A DNA stretch of 64,000 nt from Pedobacter sp. WC2423 (lineage in GTDB: Bacteria; Bacteroidota; Bacteroidia; Sphingobacteriales; Sphingobacteriaceae). Position numbers and translations under genes: made by a program. Under the pieces are notes generated by a model. That model saw nothing but the letters and a program-made list of their open reading frames with translations, made no database searches and was not told the DNA's origin. Numbering within the stretch: position 1 is the first letter of the stretch; each line of letters begins with the position of its first letter. Where the stretch lies: the NCBI RefSeq assembly GCF_040822065.1, contig NZ_CP162005.1:4464001-4528000 (forward strand), read 5' to 3'. Positions 55,301-64,000 of the stretch are shown here, in pieces.

Positions 55301-58300
55301 CTTGTTCATGGCTGGGGATTAACCACAGAAAAGGAAAATATTTATACGGATGCTTCTGGTGAGCGTTACTTCTATAGTTTGCTGGAAGCTGTTAAATACT
55401 GGCTTGATAGTGGAGATGTTTCCAGAGACCTGGTTGTTTTGACCAGTGATCTGCATCCTGTTTTGGAGCAGGGGGAAACTTCGGGTGTTCAATCGATGTC
55501 GCTGGGTTTACTTAAAGTACTCGCACAAGAGTATACTGGTTTATCGGGTCGTCACATTGACATCAGTTCGGCTGAAATATCTGGTGGACTGGTATTGGAC
55601 AACTTATATAAAGAATTGCAATCAGGAGATCGTGGTAGTGTGGTTTCACTTCGTCAGGGGCATAGATGGGGAGAGATCTTTGATTCTCTTTCCAGTGATG
55701 GAGCGCTTGATTCACCTGCTTTCAAAGCAGGAGGAACTTACCTGATTACCGGAGGGTCCGGACAGCTGGGCTCAGTATTAAATGGTTATTTGCAGAAGAA
55801 TTACCAGGCGAATGTGATTTTGCTCGGACGCAGTGCAAGTTTAAGAGAAAATCATCCTGGCCATTTGAGTGCTCAGGTATTCTATATAAGTTGTGATATT
55901 TCGGATGAGATTGCTGTTGAGGCAGCGGTGAAGATGGCTGAAGAAAGATTTGGTAAAGTTGATGGTGTGATCCATGCGGCAGGGGTAGTTTCAGGAAGCA
56001 GCATTAATATGGCAAATGAACTGACTGCTTTAGATTTCCAGGCACAATTTAATCCAAAAGTAAGAGGCGTCGAAGTGCTGGATGCTGTGTTTAGCTCCCG
56101 GGAGCTGGATTTCTGTATCCTGATTTCTTCGTTATCAACAGTATTGGGCGGATTAGGATTTGGGGCTTATGGCCCGGCAAATATCTATATGGATTATTAC
56201 CTGAAGTCGCAGCGTAAATTGGGACGTTTGAGGCAATGGATGAGTGTTGATCTGGATGGACTGAGTTTCTCAGGTATTGCAGACGACTATATTAGTGGTG
56301 AAGAACTGACAGGTGTGCTGGAACATAGTCTTCATTTTTTAACGCACCCACGTTTAGTAGTTTCAGTTAAAGCACTGGATGAGCGCTATAAGCGGTGGGT
56401 ATCCTCTGCACCAGATTCTTTGTTACAAGTTATTGCAGAAGAACAAGTGGGGCAGGATCGTATTTTGTCGCAAGAGTCGATGCTGGACTTATGGCAGCAT
56501 ATTCTGGGTAAACCGGGGATGGATATTGATGATGATTTCTTTGAAATGGGTGGAGACTCGCTCAAAGTACTGACTTTAGTTGGCCGGATTCATAAACAGT
56601 TTAATGTGGAGATTTCGGTGAAAGAGTTTTTCAACTGGACAACGGTAAAGAAGCTGGACGAATATCTGAGTACAAAGTTAGAACTCCGAAAATCGGGTAC
56701 CGGCTATGTGAGCATTCCTAAGGCAGCGGAAGCGGATTACTATCCGTTGAGTTATGCGCAGAGACGTCTTTATTTCTTAAATCAGTTTGATAAGGATGCA
56801 CTTGCCTATAATATTCCGGAATTCCTTATCCTGACTGGAAAAATAAATGTTGAACTTTTTAACAGGGCTTTTAAACTATTGGTCCGTCGTCATGAGAGTT
56901 TAAGGACTTATTTTGAGATTATTGATGATCAGCCAGTACAAAGAGTGTTGGAGAAAGCTGATCCTGAAATTGTTTATTTCCAGGGCGGTGATCCAGATCA
57001 GCTTATTGCAGATTTCATCGCTCCTTTTGAACTTTCCAGGGCACCTTTGATTCGTTTGGGGCTAATCGCTTTGGATACAGAGGAACATATATTAATGGTG
57101 GATATGCACCACATCATATCTGATGGAGAATCTAAAAACATTCTGATCAGAGATTTTATGGCTTTATACAATGAAGAGGTACTGCCAGAATTGAACCTTC
57201 AGTATAAGGACTATGCAGTATGGCAGCAAAGTGAGTTACAACAGCAACAAATCCATTTACACAAAGATTTCTGGCTAAAAGAATATGAGAATGAGGTGCT
57301 GACATTGGAGCTTCCTGCTGATTTCCCCCGTCCGCTAGTCAAACAATATGCGGGTGACCATTTAAGTTTTGAGCTGAATGAATTGGAAACATCCGGATTG
57401 AAAAAGCTGGCTGAGAAGGAAGGTGTGACCTTGTTTATGTTATTATTTGCGGTTCATAGTATATTGCTGAGTAAGTTGGGTAACCAGGAAGACATCATTA
57501 TTGGAGTACCTGCAGCGGGCCGTGAGCATGCAGAACTGGAAAATATCCTAGGGATGTTTGTCAATACGTTGCCTATACGTACAAATCCTCAGGGTAATCT
57601 TACTTTCAAAGAGTTTTTAGCTGAGGTTAAACAAAAGACCCTTTCATGTTTTGAACATCAATCCTATCCTTTTGAAGAATTGATTGACGAGCTGAGTATT
57701 CAAAGGGATACAGCACGCAATCCATTGTTTGATGTAGTATTTAGTTATCAGAATTATCAGCAAACAGCACTATCAATTTCTGGTCTTGAACTGAAAATAA
57801 AAGAGATTGGGCAGGTAATGTCAAAATTTGACCTGACGCTGGATGTAAGTGAAAAAGATGATAAACTACATTTTACATTCGAATATGCTACAGGGGTATT
57901 CAAAAGAAAAACAATAGAACGTTTCTCATTCTATTTTAATAAAATTTTAAGTTCCGTTCTGGAAGATGGAAACATTGGCTTGAGTGAGATTGAAATGATC
58001 TCTTCAGCGGAACAAAATCAATTGCTCAATGAGTTTAACAATTTAACAACTGATTATCCCAGGGAAAAAACAGTTGTCGACTTGTTTGAAGAACAAGTGA
58101 TGAGGACTCCGGAACATATTGCTATAGTTATGGATCAGGTACAGCTGACCTATAAAGAACTAAATGATAAATCGGATCAATTAGCTTCTTTATTGCATGA
58201 TAAAGGAGTAAAAGCTGATTCAATTGTCTCCATACTAATAGACCGCTCAATAGAGACTGTTATAGGGATGCTTGGGGTACTCAAAGCGGGGGGGGCTTAT

Positions 58301-61300
58301 TTGCCAATAGATATTGATTACCCTAAAGAACGAATCGATTATCTTCTGAAAGATAGCGGATCTGAGTTGGTTTTAATGAGCCGGAGATTTGTGTATGCGC
58401 TGCGGGAAGACTTGGATTACTTATATATAGAAGATCTTGAATTTGTTGAAAAGCGCTCATTACCTGCAAGGAAAGTTAGTCCAGGAGACCTATGCTATAT
58501 TATTTATACCTCAGGTACGACAGGAAATCCAAAAGGGGTAATGGTGGAGCATAAAAATTTAGTCCGGCTGTTTTTCAATGATAAATTCCAGTTTAATTTT
58601 GGTACCGGAGATGTCTGGACTATGTTTCATAGTCACTGTTTTGATTTCAGTGTATGGGAAATGTATGGTGCTCTGTTATTTGGAGGGAAACTGGTTGTCA
58701 TCTCCAAAAATATAGCAAGAGATACTAAGGCTTTCCTCTCTTTGTTACGTAGAGAAAAAGTAACTGTATTGAACCAAACGCCAAGTGCATTTTACAGTCT
58801 GATCAAGGAAGAAAATGAAATTGGGGATAAAGCCCTGTGTCTTAATTATGTGATATTTGGAGGAGAAGCCTTAAGCCCGGGAAATCTTAAAGATTGGAGA
58901 ACTAAATATCCTCTGGTTAGTCTGATCAATATGTTTGGGATTACAGAAACAACGGTTCACGTAACTTATAAAGAAATTGGAATAGTTGAAATCCTTAGTA
59001 ATTTAAGTAACATAGGAAAACCTATCCCTACACTTTCTGCTTATGTTTTGGATAAATATCAAAAACTTGTTCCCCAGGGAGTAATTGGAGAATTATATGT
59101 AGGCGGAGCAGGTGTTTCCAGAGGTTATCTTGGTAAAGAGGATTTAACGAATGCGAAATTTATTGATGATCCTTATGAGGCAGGTGCAAAATTATATCGC
59201 TCAGGCGATCTGGTAAAATGGGGAGATAACGGTGATTTGGTTTACATCGGAAGGATAGATGACCAGATAAAAATCAGAGGTTTCCGGATAGAATTGGGAG
59301 AAATCGAAAGTCATCTGCTGAATTATGATGGTATTAATGAAGTCACTGTTCTGATGAAACAGGATAAAGAAGATAAGTTCCTTGTAGCTTATTATACTTC
59401 GGCTGTAGCTATAGATTCTTCTGTTTTGAGGATGTTTTTGCTCGAAAAAATGCCTGATTATATGGTGCCTTCTTACTATGTACATATGCACAACTTTCCT
59501 TTGACCAGTAATGGAAAATTAGATAGAAAATCATTACCAGATTACAAAAGGCAAACAACTGAGCAACTTCAAATGCCTGTTGGTATAATTGAGGAAAAGC
59601 TTGCAGAAATATGGTCAGAAATATTAGCTGTAGATAAATCAGTAATCGGTACAAATATCAGCTTCTTTGAGTTGGGAGGGCAGTCTTTAAAGGCTGCTGC
59701 CTTGGCAAACAGAATATTTAAAGAGTTTAATGTAGAAATGCCAATCAGGGATATTTTTAAAAATTCAGCAATTGTTCATTTGCATGATTTTCTGAAAAAG
59801 GCTCAGCCTTCCCTTTTTAAAAGTATAAGTAAAGCTCAGCCTGCTGATTATTATCCGCTCTCTTATGCTCAGAAGCGAATGTACTTTTTGTATGAGTTTG
59901 ACAAATCCTCAGTGACTTATAACATGCCATCAGCAATACGTTTATCTGGAACACTAGATAAAATGCTTTTGACTGAGGTCTTTAATAGTTTGCTGGAGTA
60001 TCATGAAGTACTTCGTACTTATTTTGAAACATTTGACAGGATAACTGTACAAAAGGTACTGGATGAAACGCAGCTGGAAATTGTTGAGATGGAATGTGAT
60101 TTTGAATCATTACCTGCAGTATTAAATAGCTTTATCAGGCCATTTGATCTATCTAAGGCTCCATTGGTCCGGGTCGGACTAATTTCTTTAGCCTTAGAGG
60201 AACATGTTTTGATTGTGGATGTACATCATATTATATCAGATGGGATCTCGGGAAATATCCTGATCAAGGATTTTATGACATTGTACAGTGCAGCTGTATT
60301 ACCTGTACAAAATCTTCAATACAAGGATTATGCGGTATGGCAACAAAGTGCAGCACAACAGGAAGAGACTCTTTTGCATCAGGATTTTTGGTTAAGGGAA
60401 TACCAGGAAGAAGTACCGGCGCTTGAGCTTCCTGGCGACTTCTCGCGTCCTCTGGATAAGCAACATGCGGGAGCAGAATTGATTTGGGAATTGGATCTGC
60501 TGGAAAGCTCGGCACTTGGAAAACTTGCAGAGAAAGAAGGTGTAACAATGTTCATGCTGATGTTTGCTGCTTTTAATGTCTTACTGAGTAAACTTGGTAA
60601 TCAAGAAGATATAGTAGTTGGTGTTCCGACGGCGGGCCGGGATCATGCTGAGCTGGAAGGTATACTGGGCATGTTTGTGAATACGTTGCCAATAAGGACA
60701 AGTCCTGAAGGTAATTTGAGCTTCAGAGAATTTTTATCCGTGGTAAAACAAAAAACATTATTGTGTTTTGAACACCAGTCTTATCCTTATGAAGAAATGA
60801 TTGAGAAGCTGCATATCAAACGTGATACCAGCCGGAATCCGCTGTTTGATGTGATGTTTAGTTATCAAAATTATGAGCAAACAGCTTTGTCTGTTCCGGG
60901 GCTTGATATCAGTCCTGTCAAGTTTAGTCAAGTGATGTCTAAATTTGATCTGACATTGGATATAACAGAGCATACACATGGTTTAAGACTGAGATTTGAG
61001 TATGCCAAAGGAATATTTAAGGCGGAAACGATAACGCGCTTTGCTGCTTATTTCAAAAAAATCTTAACATCGGTACTTTCAGAAGTAAATATATCTTTAA
61101 GTAGGCTGGAAATTATTCCTGACGAGGAACGTAATTTACTGTTAAATACGTTTAACAACACAAGAGCGGATTATTCCAGAAAAAAGACGGTTATCGACTT
61201 TTTCGAGGAGCAGGTGGCGCGTAACCCAAACCAGGTTGCTATTGCTATGTCGAACGAAAGTTTAACCTATAGAGAACTAAATAACAATGCGAATGCAATT

Positions 61301-63010
61301 GCATTTTTGCTTAAACAAGAGTTAGGAAATGAGGATTATCCGCGTGTAGCGTTATTGTTTGATCCTTCTATAGAAGTGATCGTTTGCATGTTAGGTGTAC
61401 TAAAAGCGGGTGGGACATATGTTCCTTTAGCAGCCAACACGCCTGTTACAAGAACCCAGTCTATTCTGAACGATTGTAGGGCAGATCTTTTGCTGATTCA
61501 GGAATCTCTTGTACATGAAAAACAGGACAGCAGTATTTTTAATCAAACTAAAATTATTCCGATAGCTAAAATAGCTGTTCTGGCCGGGACATCCGAAAAT
61601 CCTTTGAGGACGTTGGGTTTCGATGAATTAATCTATATACTTTATACTTCTGGAACAACCGGAAAACCAAAAGGTGTAGAAGTCAAACATAGTGGAATAA
61701 CCAATATGTTGGTGGCCCATAAAGCTTTCTTTGACACAGAAGTGGGTACAAGATCCAGTCAGGTGGCAAATATATCTTTTGATGCGTCTGCTTTTGAGAT
61801 ATGGCCTTGTCTGGCGTCAGGAGGCAGACTTTATATCGCAGAACAGGAAATTCGCCAGGATCCGGAATTAATGTATTCCTGGCTGGAGAAGAATAAAATT
61901 GAAATATCCTATCAACCTTCTGTTATTGCAGAGTTCTTATTAAAGCATATTTTAAATGTCAGATCCTGTGACTTAAAGATTCTGAATGTGGCGGGGGATA
62001 AATTTCATTATTATCCAGATTGGGAATTACCTTTTAAACTCTATAATTTATACGGGCCAACAGAGGATTCTATCTGGACTACATGTTATGAATTAAAATA
62101 TGACATCCAGCCTTTTGGGTATAACATAGGAAAACCTGTAGCTAATAAAAGAATCTATATTGTTGATCGTTATGATCAGCTTCAACCGTTAGGTATATAT
62201 GGGCAGCTTTGCATCGCTGGAGATGGTTTGGCAAAAGGATACCTGAATAATGAAGAGCTTACAAGAGATAAATTTGTTGGGGATCCTTTTTATGCAGGTG
62301 AAATTATGTATAAAACCGGAGATCTGGCAAGGTGGTTACCGGATGGGAATCTGGAATTTATAGGTAGGATAGATAATCAGGTCAAAATCAGAGGAAACAG
62401 AGTTGAACTGAGTGAGATTGAAAGTCAATTGCTCAAACATAAATCTATCCTTAAAACATCGGTGCTGTTAATGAAAAAGGATAACGATGAATTTCTGGTT
62501 GCTTATTATACTTCGGCACAATCTTTAGACCCTAAAGATCTAAAAGTACTTCTATCTGCAGAATTACCTGGTTATATGATTCCCGGATTTTTTATCCAAT
62601 TGGATGATATTGCTTTATCAGCAAGTGGTAAAGTGGATAAAAAGGCATTACCGCTTCCTGAAATCAATTTCAATAATGATTACTTAAGGCCGGAAAATGA
62701 TACACAGGAACGGTTAGTCAGAATATGGGCTGAAGTACTAAATGCTGATCCATCTAAAATAAGCGTTAATGCAAATTTCTTTGATATTGGAGGACATTCA
62801 GTAAGTATGATTATGCTTAATAAAATGATTAATACTGAATTTGATACTCATATTTCTGTGGCTAAATCATTCAGGATGCCATCTATAATAAGCATCGAAG
62901 CTTATCTCCATAATGGAGATTCTGAATTCAGGACTATAAACAGCAATATTGATGATGCTATAGAAGAGGCAAATAATACTTTAAACTTTTTGGAAAACAC
63001 AACTGATTAA
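52331..63010 (+). CDS. Hybrid PKS-NRPS: KS-AT-KR-ACP-C-A(Thr)-PCP-C-A(?)-PCP
   Basis: A 3560-residue protein. The frame is open from a TTG at 52253, but the first 26 codons do not look like a KS start, so I choose the ATG at 52331 (MNNQNGVAIAIIGMAG). Ketosynthase (Cys178), acyltransferase (Ser617; HAFH at 715, malonyl), ketoreductase (near 1141; catalytic residues present), carrier Ser1410. Then C (HHIISDGES at 1593), A (YTSGTTG at 2059; pocket DFWNIGMVH(K), the Thr code), carrier Ser2452. Then C (HHIISDGIS at 2632), A (near 3105; pocket DAFSNALIW(K), not assigned), carrier Ser3490 in GGHSV. It extends Asn with reduced malonate, then adds Thr and an unknown amino acid. Confidence 0.95.
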   Translation: MNNQNGVAIAIIGMAGKFPGAKDISEFWDNLSNSIESITSFSDQELTESGIQSDILRDPNYVKANAFVKDKEFFDAGFFGYSAAEASLMDPQIRIFHEICWKALEDAGIDVENNTDKIGLFAGGATNLNWLNYAYLSNKEQLVNEFSASQLRDITFLCSRVSYALNLQGPSIYLNTACSTSLVAIQRAAMSLLLRECKVALAGGVTIQNYSTRGYFHEDGMIQSKDGHCRAFDASASGTVIGEGAGVVVLKRLSDAIADGDHIHAVILGSGINNDGANKITFTAPGIDGQFQAILKAINMAKVPVESIGMLEAHGTGTSLGDPIEVEALNLAFGKSKAHYCALGSVKTNIGHLDVAAGVAGLIKAVLSIQHRQIPASLHYEAANPEINFKESPFYVNTALKEWRNDKYPLRAGVSSFGIGGTNAHIILEEAPAVKRSGDGRLGQVLVFSAKSEAALNRNLESFSSYVQSGKVAELADIAYTLAKGRTAFEFRKSLVCSNAVELQKALSEAITHKAAVVEGSAAPEVIFMFSGQGSQYLQMYGDLYVQELAFKATVDECLKIVLVQSGLDLKPVLFGTSKELINQTRYTQPLLFIAEYALSRLLMSWGIRPDKMIGHSVGEYVAACLSGVFSLEDSLLLVSKRGELMQGAPVGDMLSIGIAEEELKDYLFLAPQVCLAAHNSSSQCVVSGSREQIAEFKKIIELAGYSSRILHTSHAFHSHLMDGILDEFKAVLDKVKINKPELPFISNVTGEFVRAEEIGKAAYWVSHLREPVRFSEGAGRLLSDTVSAVLIEVGPGKALSTFIRSHHLRNSGHHVVSLVRGAQEEGDDLKQLLTGFGKLWSHGVKIDWNGFYSGQVRKKVSLPTYSFEPVRYPVNVDAIELLSELHPVALKERRKTIPEWFYYPSWKLLPMPVLSVDTKGSVLLFIDDDRVFEGLSSRYLESGRKVIRVRTGLAYAEESALSYRLAPGQAGDYQRLFASLSGYGVSAEQLVHGWGLTTEKENIYTDASGERYFYSLLEAVKYWLDSGDVSRDLVVLTSDLHPVLEQGETSGVQSMSLGLLKVLAQEYTGLSGRHIDISSAEISGGLVLDNLYKELQSGDRGSVVSLRQGHRWGEIFDSLSSDGALDSPAFKAGGTYLITGGSGQLGSVLNGYLQKNYQANVILLGRSASLRENHPGHLSAQVFYISCDISDEIAVEAAVKMAEERFGKVDGVIHAAGVVSGSSINMANELTALDFQAQFNPKVRGVEVLDAVFSSRELDFCILISSLSTVLGGLGFGAYGPANIYMDYYLKSQRKLGRLRQWMSVDLDGLSFSGIADDYISGEELTGVLEHSLHFLTHPRLVVSVKALDERYKRWVSSAPDSLLQVIAEEQVGQDRILSQESMLDLWQHILGKPGMDIDDDFFEMGGDSLKVLTLVGRIHKQFNVEISVKEFFNWTTVKKLDEYLSTKLELRKSGTGYVSIPKAAEADYYPLSYAQRRLYFLNQFDKDALAYNIPEFLILTGKINVELFNRAFKLLVRRHESLRTYFEIIDDQPVQRVLEKADPEIVYFQGGDPDQLIADFIAPFELSRAPLIRLGLIALDTEEHILMVDMHHIISDGESKNILIRDFMALYNEEVLPELNLQYKDYAVWQQSELQQQQIHLHKDFWLKEYENEVLTLELPADFPRPLVKQYAGDHLSFELNELETSGLKKLAEKEGVTLFMLLFAVHSILLSKLGNQEDIIIGVPAAGREHAELENILGMFVNTLPIRTNPQGNLTFKEFLAEVKQKTLSCFEHQSYPFEELIDELSIQRDTARNPLFDVVFSYQNYQQTALSISGLELKIKEIGQVMSKFDLTLDVSEKDDKLHFTFEYATGVFKRKTIERFSFYFNKILSSVLEDGNIGLSEIEMISSAEQNQLLNEFNNLTTDYPREKTVVDLFEEQVMRTPEHIAIVMDQVQLTYKELNDKSDQLASLLHDKGVKADSIVSILIDRSIETVIGMLGVLKAGGAYLPIDIDYPKERIDYLLKDSGSELVLMSRRFVYALREDLDYLYIEDLEFVEKRSLPARKVSPGDLCYIIYTSGTTGNPKGVMVEHKNLVRLFFNDKFQFNFGTGDVWTMFHSHCFDFSVWEMYGALLFGGKLVVISKNIARDTKAFLSLLRREKVTVLNQTPSAFYSLIKEENEIGDKALCLNYVIFGGEALSPGNLKDWRTKYPLVSLINMFGITETTVHVTYKEIGIVEILSNLSNIGKPIPTLSAYVLDKYQKLVPQGVIGELYVGGAGVSRGYLGKEDLTNAKFIDDPYEAGAKLYRSGDLVKWGDNGDLVYIGRIDDQIKIRGFRIELGEIESHLLNYDGINEVTVLMKQDKEDKFLVAYYTSAVAIDSSVLRMFLLEKMPDYMVPSYYVHMHNFPLTSNGKLDRKSLPDYKRQTTEQLQMPVGIIEEKLAEIWSEILAVDKSVIGTNISFFELGGQSLKAAALANRIFKEFNVEMPIRDIFKNSAIVHLHDFLKKAQPSLFKSISKAQPADYYPLSYAQKRMYFLYEFDKSSVTYNMPSAIRLSGTLDKMLLTEVFNSLLEYHEVLRTYFETFDRITVQKVLDETQLEIVEMECDFESLPAVLNSFIRPFDLSKAPLVRVGLISLALEEHVLIVDVHHIISDGISGNILIKDFMTLYSAAVLPVQNLQYKDYAVWQQSAAQQEETLLHQDFWLREYQEEVPALELPGDFSRPLDKQHAGAELIWELDLLESSALGKLAEKEGVTMFMLMFAAFNVLLSKLGNQEDIVVGVPTAGRDHAELEGILGMFVNTLPIRTSPEGNLSFREFLSVVKQKTLLCFEHQSYPYEEMIEKLHIKRDTSRNPLFDVMFSYQNYEQTALSVPGLDISPVKFSQVMSKFDLTLDITEHTHGLRLRFEYAKGIFKAETITRFAAYFKKILTSVLSEVNISLSRLEIIPDEERNLLLNTFNNTRADYSRKKTVIDFFEEQVARNPNQVAIAMSNESLTYRELNNNANAIAFLLKQELGNEDYPRVALLFDPSIEVIVCMLGVLKAGGTYVPLAANTPVTRTQSILNDCRADLLLIQESLVHEKQDSSIFNQTKIIPIAKIAVLAGTSENPLRTLGFDELIYILYTSGTTGKPKGVEVKHSGITNMLVAHKAFFDTEVGTRSSQVANISFDASAFEIWPCLASGGRLYIAEQEIRQDPELMYSWLEKNKIEISYQPSVIAEFLLKHILNVRSCDLKILNVAGDKFHYYPDWELPFKLYNLYGPTEDSIWTTCYELKYDIQPFGYNIGKPVANKRIYIVDRYDQLQPLGIYGQLCIAGDGLAKGYLNNEELTRDKFVGDPFYAGEIMYKTGDLARWLPDGNLEFIGRIDNQVKIRGNRVELSEIESQLLKHKSILKTSVLLMKKDNDEFLVAYYTSAQSLDPKDLKVLLSAELPGYMIPGFFIQLDDIALSASGKVDKKALPLPEINFNNDYLRPENDTQERLVRIWAEVLNADPSKISVNANFFDIGGHSVSMIMLNKMINTEFDTHISVAKSFRMPSIISIEAYLHNGDSEFRTINSNIDDAIEEANNTLNFLENTTD
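53012..53049 (+). repeat. 38-bp identical block in KS domains (copy 1)
   Basis: Identical to 63694-63731, at the same KS position (around CRAFDASASGT). The flanks are also similar. Confidence 0.8.
57257..57297 (+). repeat. 41-bp identical block in C domains (copy 2)
   Basis: Partner of 49594-49634, about 7.7 kb apart. Confidence 0.8.
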
Positions 63011-64000
63011 TGATGGAAAATTACACTGGTTTTGAAGTTGCAATTATTGGTATGGCTGGAAAATTTCCAGGTGCCAGTAACATTGGAGAATTTTGGACAA
63101 ACTTGAACGGAGGAGTAGAATCAATAAGTTTTTTTACCGATGAGGAACTTGAAGGAGAAGGGGAAATACTAAGCAATATTGATAATCCATCTTATGTCAA
63201 AGCACATGGGATGGTTGAAAATAAAGACTGCTTTGATAATACTTTTTTTAATTATAATGCAGACGAAGCCAAATTGATGGATCCACAAATGCGGATGTTT
63301 CATGAGTGTGTCTGGACGGCGTTAGAGGATGCTGGGTGCAATTTAAATGATGCAAATAACAGAATAGGAATGTATGTAGGTTCTTCTGCAAACCTAAACT
63401 GGGAGGTTTATTCGCAACTAGCTAATAGAGATGGGATGGTTGATAGTTTTTCAGCGTCACAATTAGGGAATATCAGGTTTCTTTCTTCCAGAATTTCTTA
63501 TGCACTAAATTTTCAGGGGGCATCTGTTTTTATCGATACAGCCTGTTCTACTTCTCTTGTTGCTATTCATCAGGCTTGCAGAGGTCTTTTGTTCTCTGAT
63601 TGTAATATCGCACTAGCCGGAGGAATTTCTCTTTCAAATAAATCCAAAAAGGGGTATCTGTATGAAGAAGGGATGATCCATTCCAAAGATGGTCATTGCC
63701 GGGCTTTTGATGCTTCGGCAAGTGGAACTGTGAATGGGGAAGGTGCTGGTGTGGTTGTGCTGAAAACACTAAAGAATGCAATTAAAGATGGTGATCATAT
63801 TTATGCTATTATAAAAGGTTCCGGTATTAATAATGACGGAAATGGTAAAGTTGGATATGCGGCACCTTCTGTTAACGGGCAGGCGGCAGCTATTATGACA
63901 GCGCAGAAATTAGCTAAGGTGCCCGCTGAGAGCATCGGTATGCTGGAAGCGCATGGTACCGGAACGAGCCTTGGAGACCCTATAGAGGTTGAAGCGCTGA
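63010..64000 (+). CDS. PKS-containing megasynthase, 5' part (runs off window)
   Basis: About 330 codons of a ketosynthase domain. Its ATG overlaps the preceding stop (TAATG), and a second ATG follows directly, so translation is coupled to the previous gene. The KS opening is VAIIGMAGKFPGASN. Cys179 lies in TACSTSL and His315 in EAHGTGT; the later KTNIGH His is outside the window. It is closely similar to the KS at 52331. The gene continues to the right, so domain order, the next extender unit and the release domain are unknown. Confidence 0.93.
   Translation, partial: MMENYTGFEVAIIGMAGKFPGASNIGEFWTNLNGGVESISFFTDEELEGEGEILSNIDNPSYVKAHGMVENKDCFDNTFFNYNADEAKLMDPQMRMFHECVWTALEDAGCNLNDANNRIGMYVGSSANLNWEVYSQLANRDGMVDSFSASQLGNIRFLSSRISYALNFQGASVFIDTACSTSLVAIHQACRGLLFSDCNIALAGGISLSNKSKKGYLYEEGMIHSKDGHCRAFDASASGTVNGEGAGVVVLKTLKNAIKDGDHIYAIIKGSGINNDGNGKVGYAAPSVNGQAAAIMTAQKLAKVPAESIGMLEAHGTGTSLGDPIEVEAL
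63694..63731 (+). repeat. 38-bp identical block in KS domains (copy 2)
   Basis: Partner of 53012-53049. Confidence 0.8.

Noticed and set aside
49594..63731. Repeated blocks considered as CRISPR or insertion-sequence repeats
   Set aside because: They lie at matching positions inside homologous KS and C domains and encode conserved protein, so module duplication explains them.
31532..64000. Thioesterase, MbtH-like protein, transporter, phosphopantetheinyl transferase or ClbP-like peptidase
   Set aside because: Looked for because they would complete the pathway; none is present in the window.

Overview
The window comes from the chromosome of a Bacteroidota bacterium, most likely Sphingobacteriaceae (Pedobacter-like). 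The evidence is SusC/SusD pairs, a FecI/FecR-type sigma and anti-sigma pair, STN-domain TonB transporters, TAnnTTTG promoter boxes, A-rich translation starts and low G+C. No CRISPR array, rRNA or tRNA was seen.

Positions 1-12,080 are housekeeping and nutrient-uptake genes. The 5' part of ileS (minus strand) carries an altered HIGH motif, GIHH. A small membrane protein and a secreted C1-family peptidase follow. Then comes a minus-strand unit of ECF sigma factor, FecR-like anti-sigma factor, SusC with STN domain, SusD lipoprotein, and a secreted fusion of a glycerophosphodiesterase-like domain to an alkaline phosphatase. This reads as an inducible organophosphate-scavenging system. Positions 12,081-12,643 hold two very long perfect hairpins in a divergent gap.

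Positions 12,644-20,285 carry Xaa-Pro aminopeptidase, an Endo H-like GH18 lipoprotein, transketolase, an IS1182-family element and a second Endo H-like gene. The IS sits two codons before the original transketolase stop codon, so the enzyme now ends in 13 IS-encoded residues. The second Endo H-like gene keeps its catalytic motif, but its lipoprotein signal is broken.

Positions 20,286-31,531 form a more AT-rich accessory segment: a NusG/UpxY/LoaP-like elongation factor, a stand-alone condensation-domain protein, a TonB-type outer-membrane barrel, a second sigma/anti-sigma pair and four glycosyltransferases. A good Bacteroidota promoter at 28,185-28,216 points into the glycosyltransferase-NRPS direction.

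Positions 31,532-64,000 encode five consecutive plus-strand megasynthase genes, the last cut by the window edge. Their order is FAAL-ACP-C-A(Asn)-PCP-E; C-A(Ser)-PCP-KS-AT-KR-ACP-C-A(Gly)-PCP; docking-C-A(Asn)-PCP; KS-AT-KR-ACP-C-A(Thr)-PCP-C-A(unassigned)-PCP; KS... . By colinearity the chain is fatty acyl-D-Asn-Ser-(malonate, reduced)-Gly-Asn-(malonate, reduced)-Thr-X-(polyketide...). The first gene has the layout known to install the N-acyl-D-Asn prodrug leader of colibactin, xenocoumacin and zwittermicin. The best hypothesis for the window is therefore a Bacteroidota hybrid NRPS-PKS that makes a prodrug-protected amino-polyol peptide. The release domain, transporter and cleaving peptidase would have to lie beyond 64,000.
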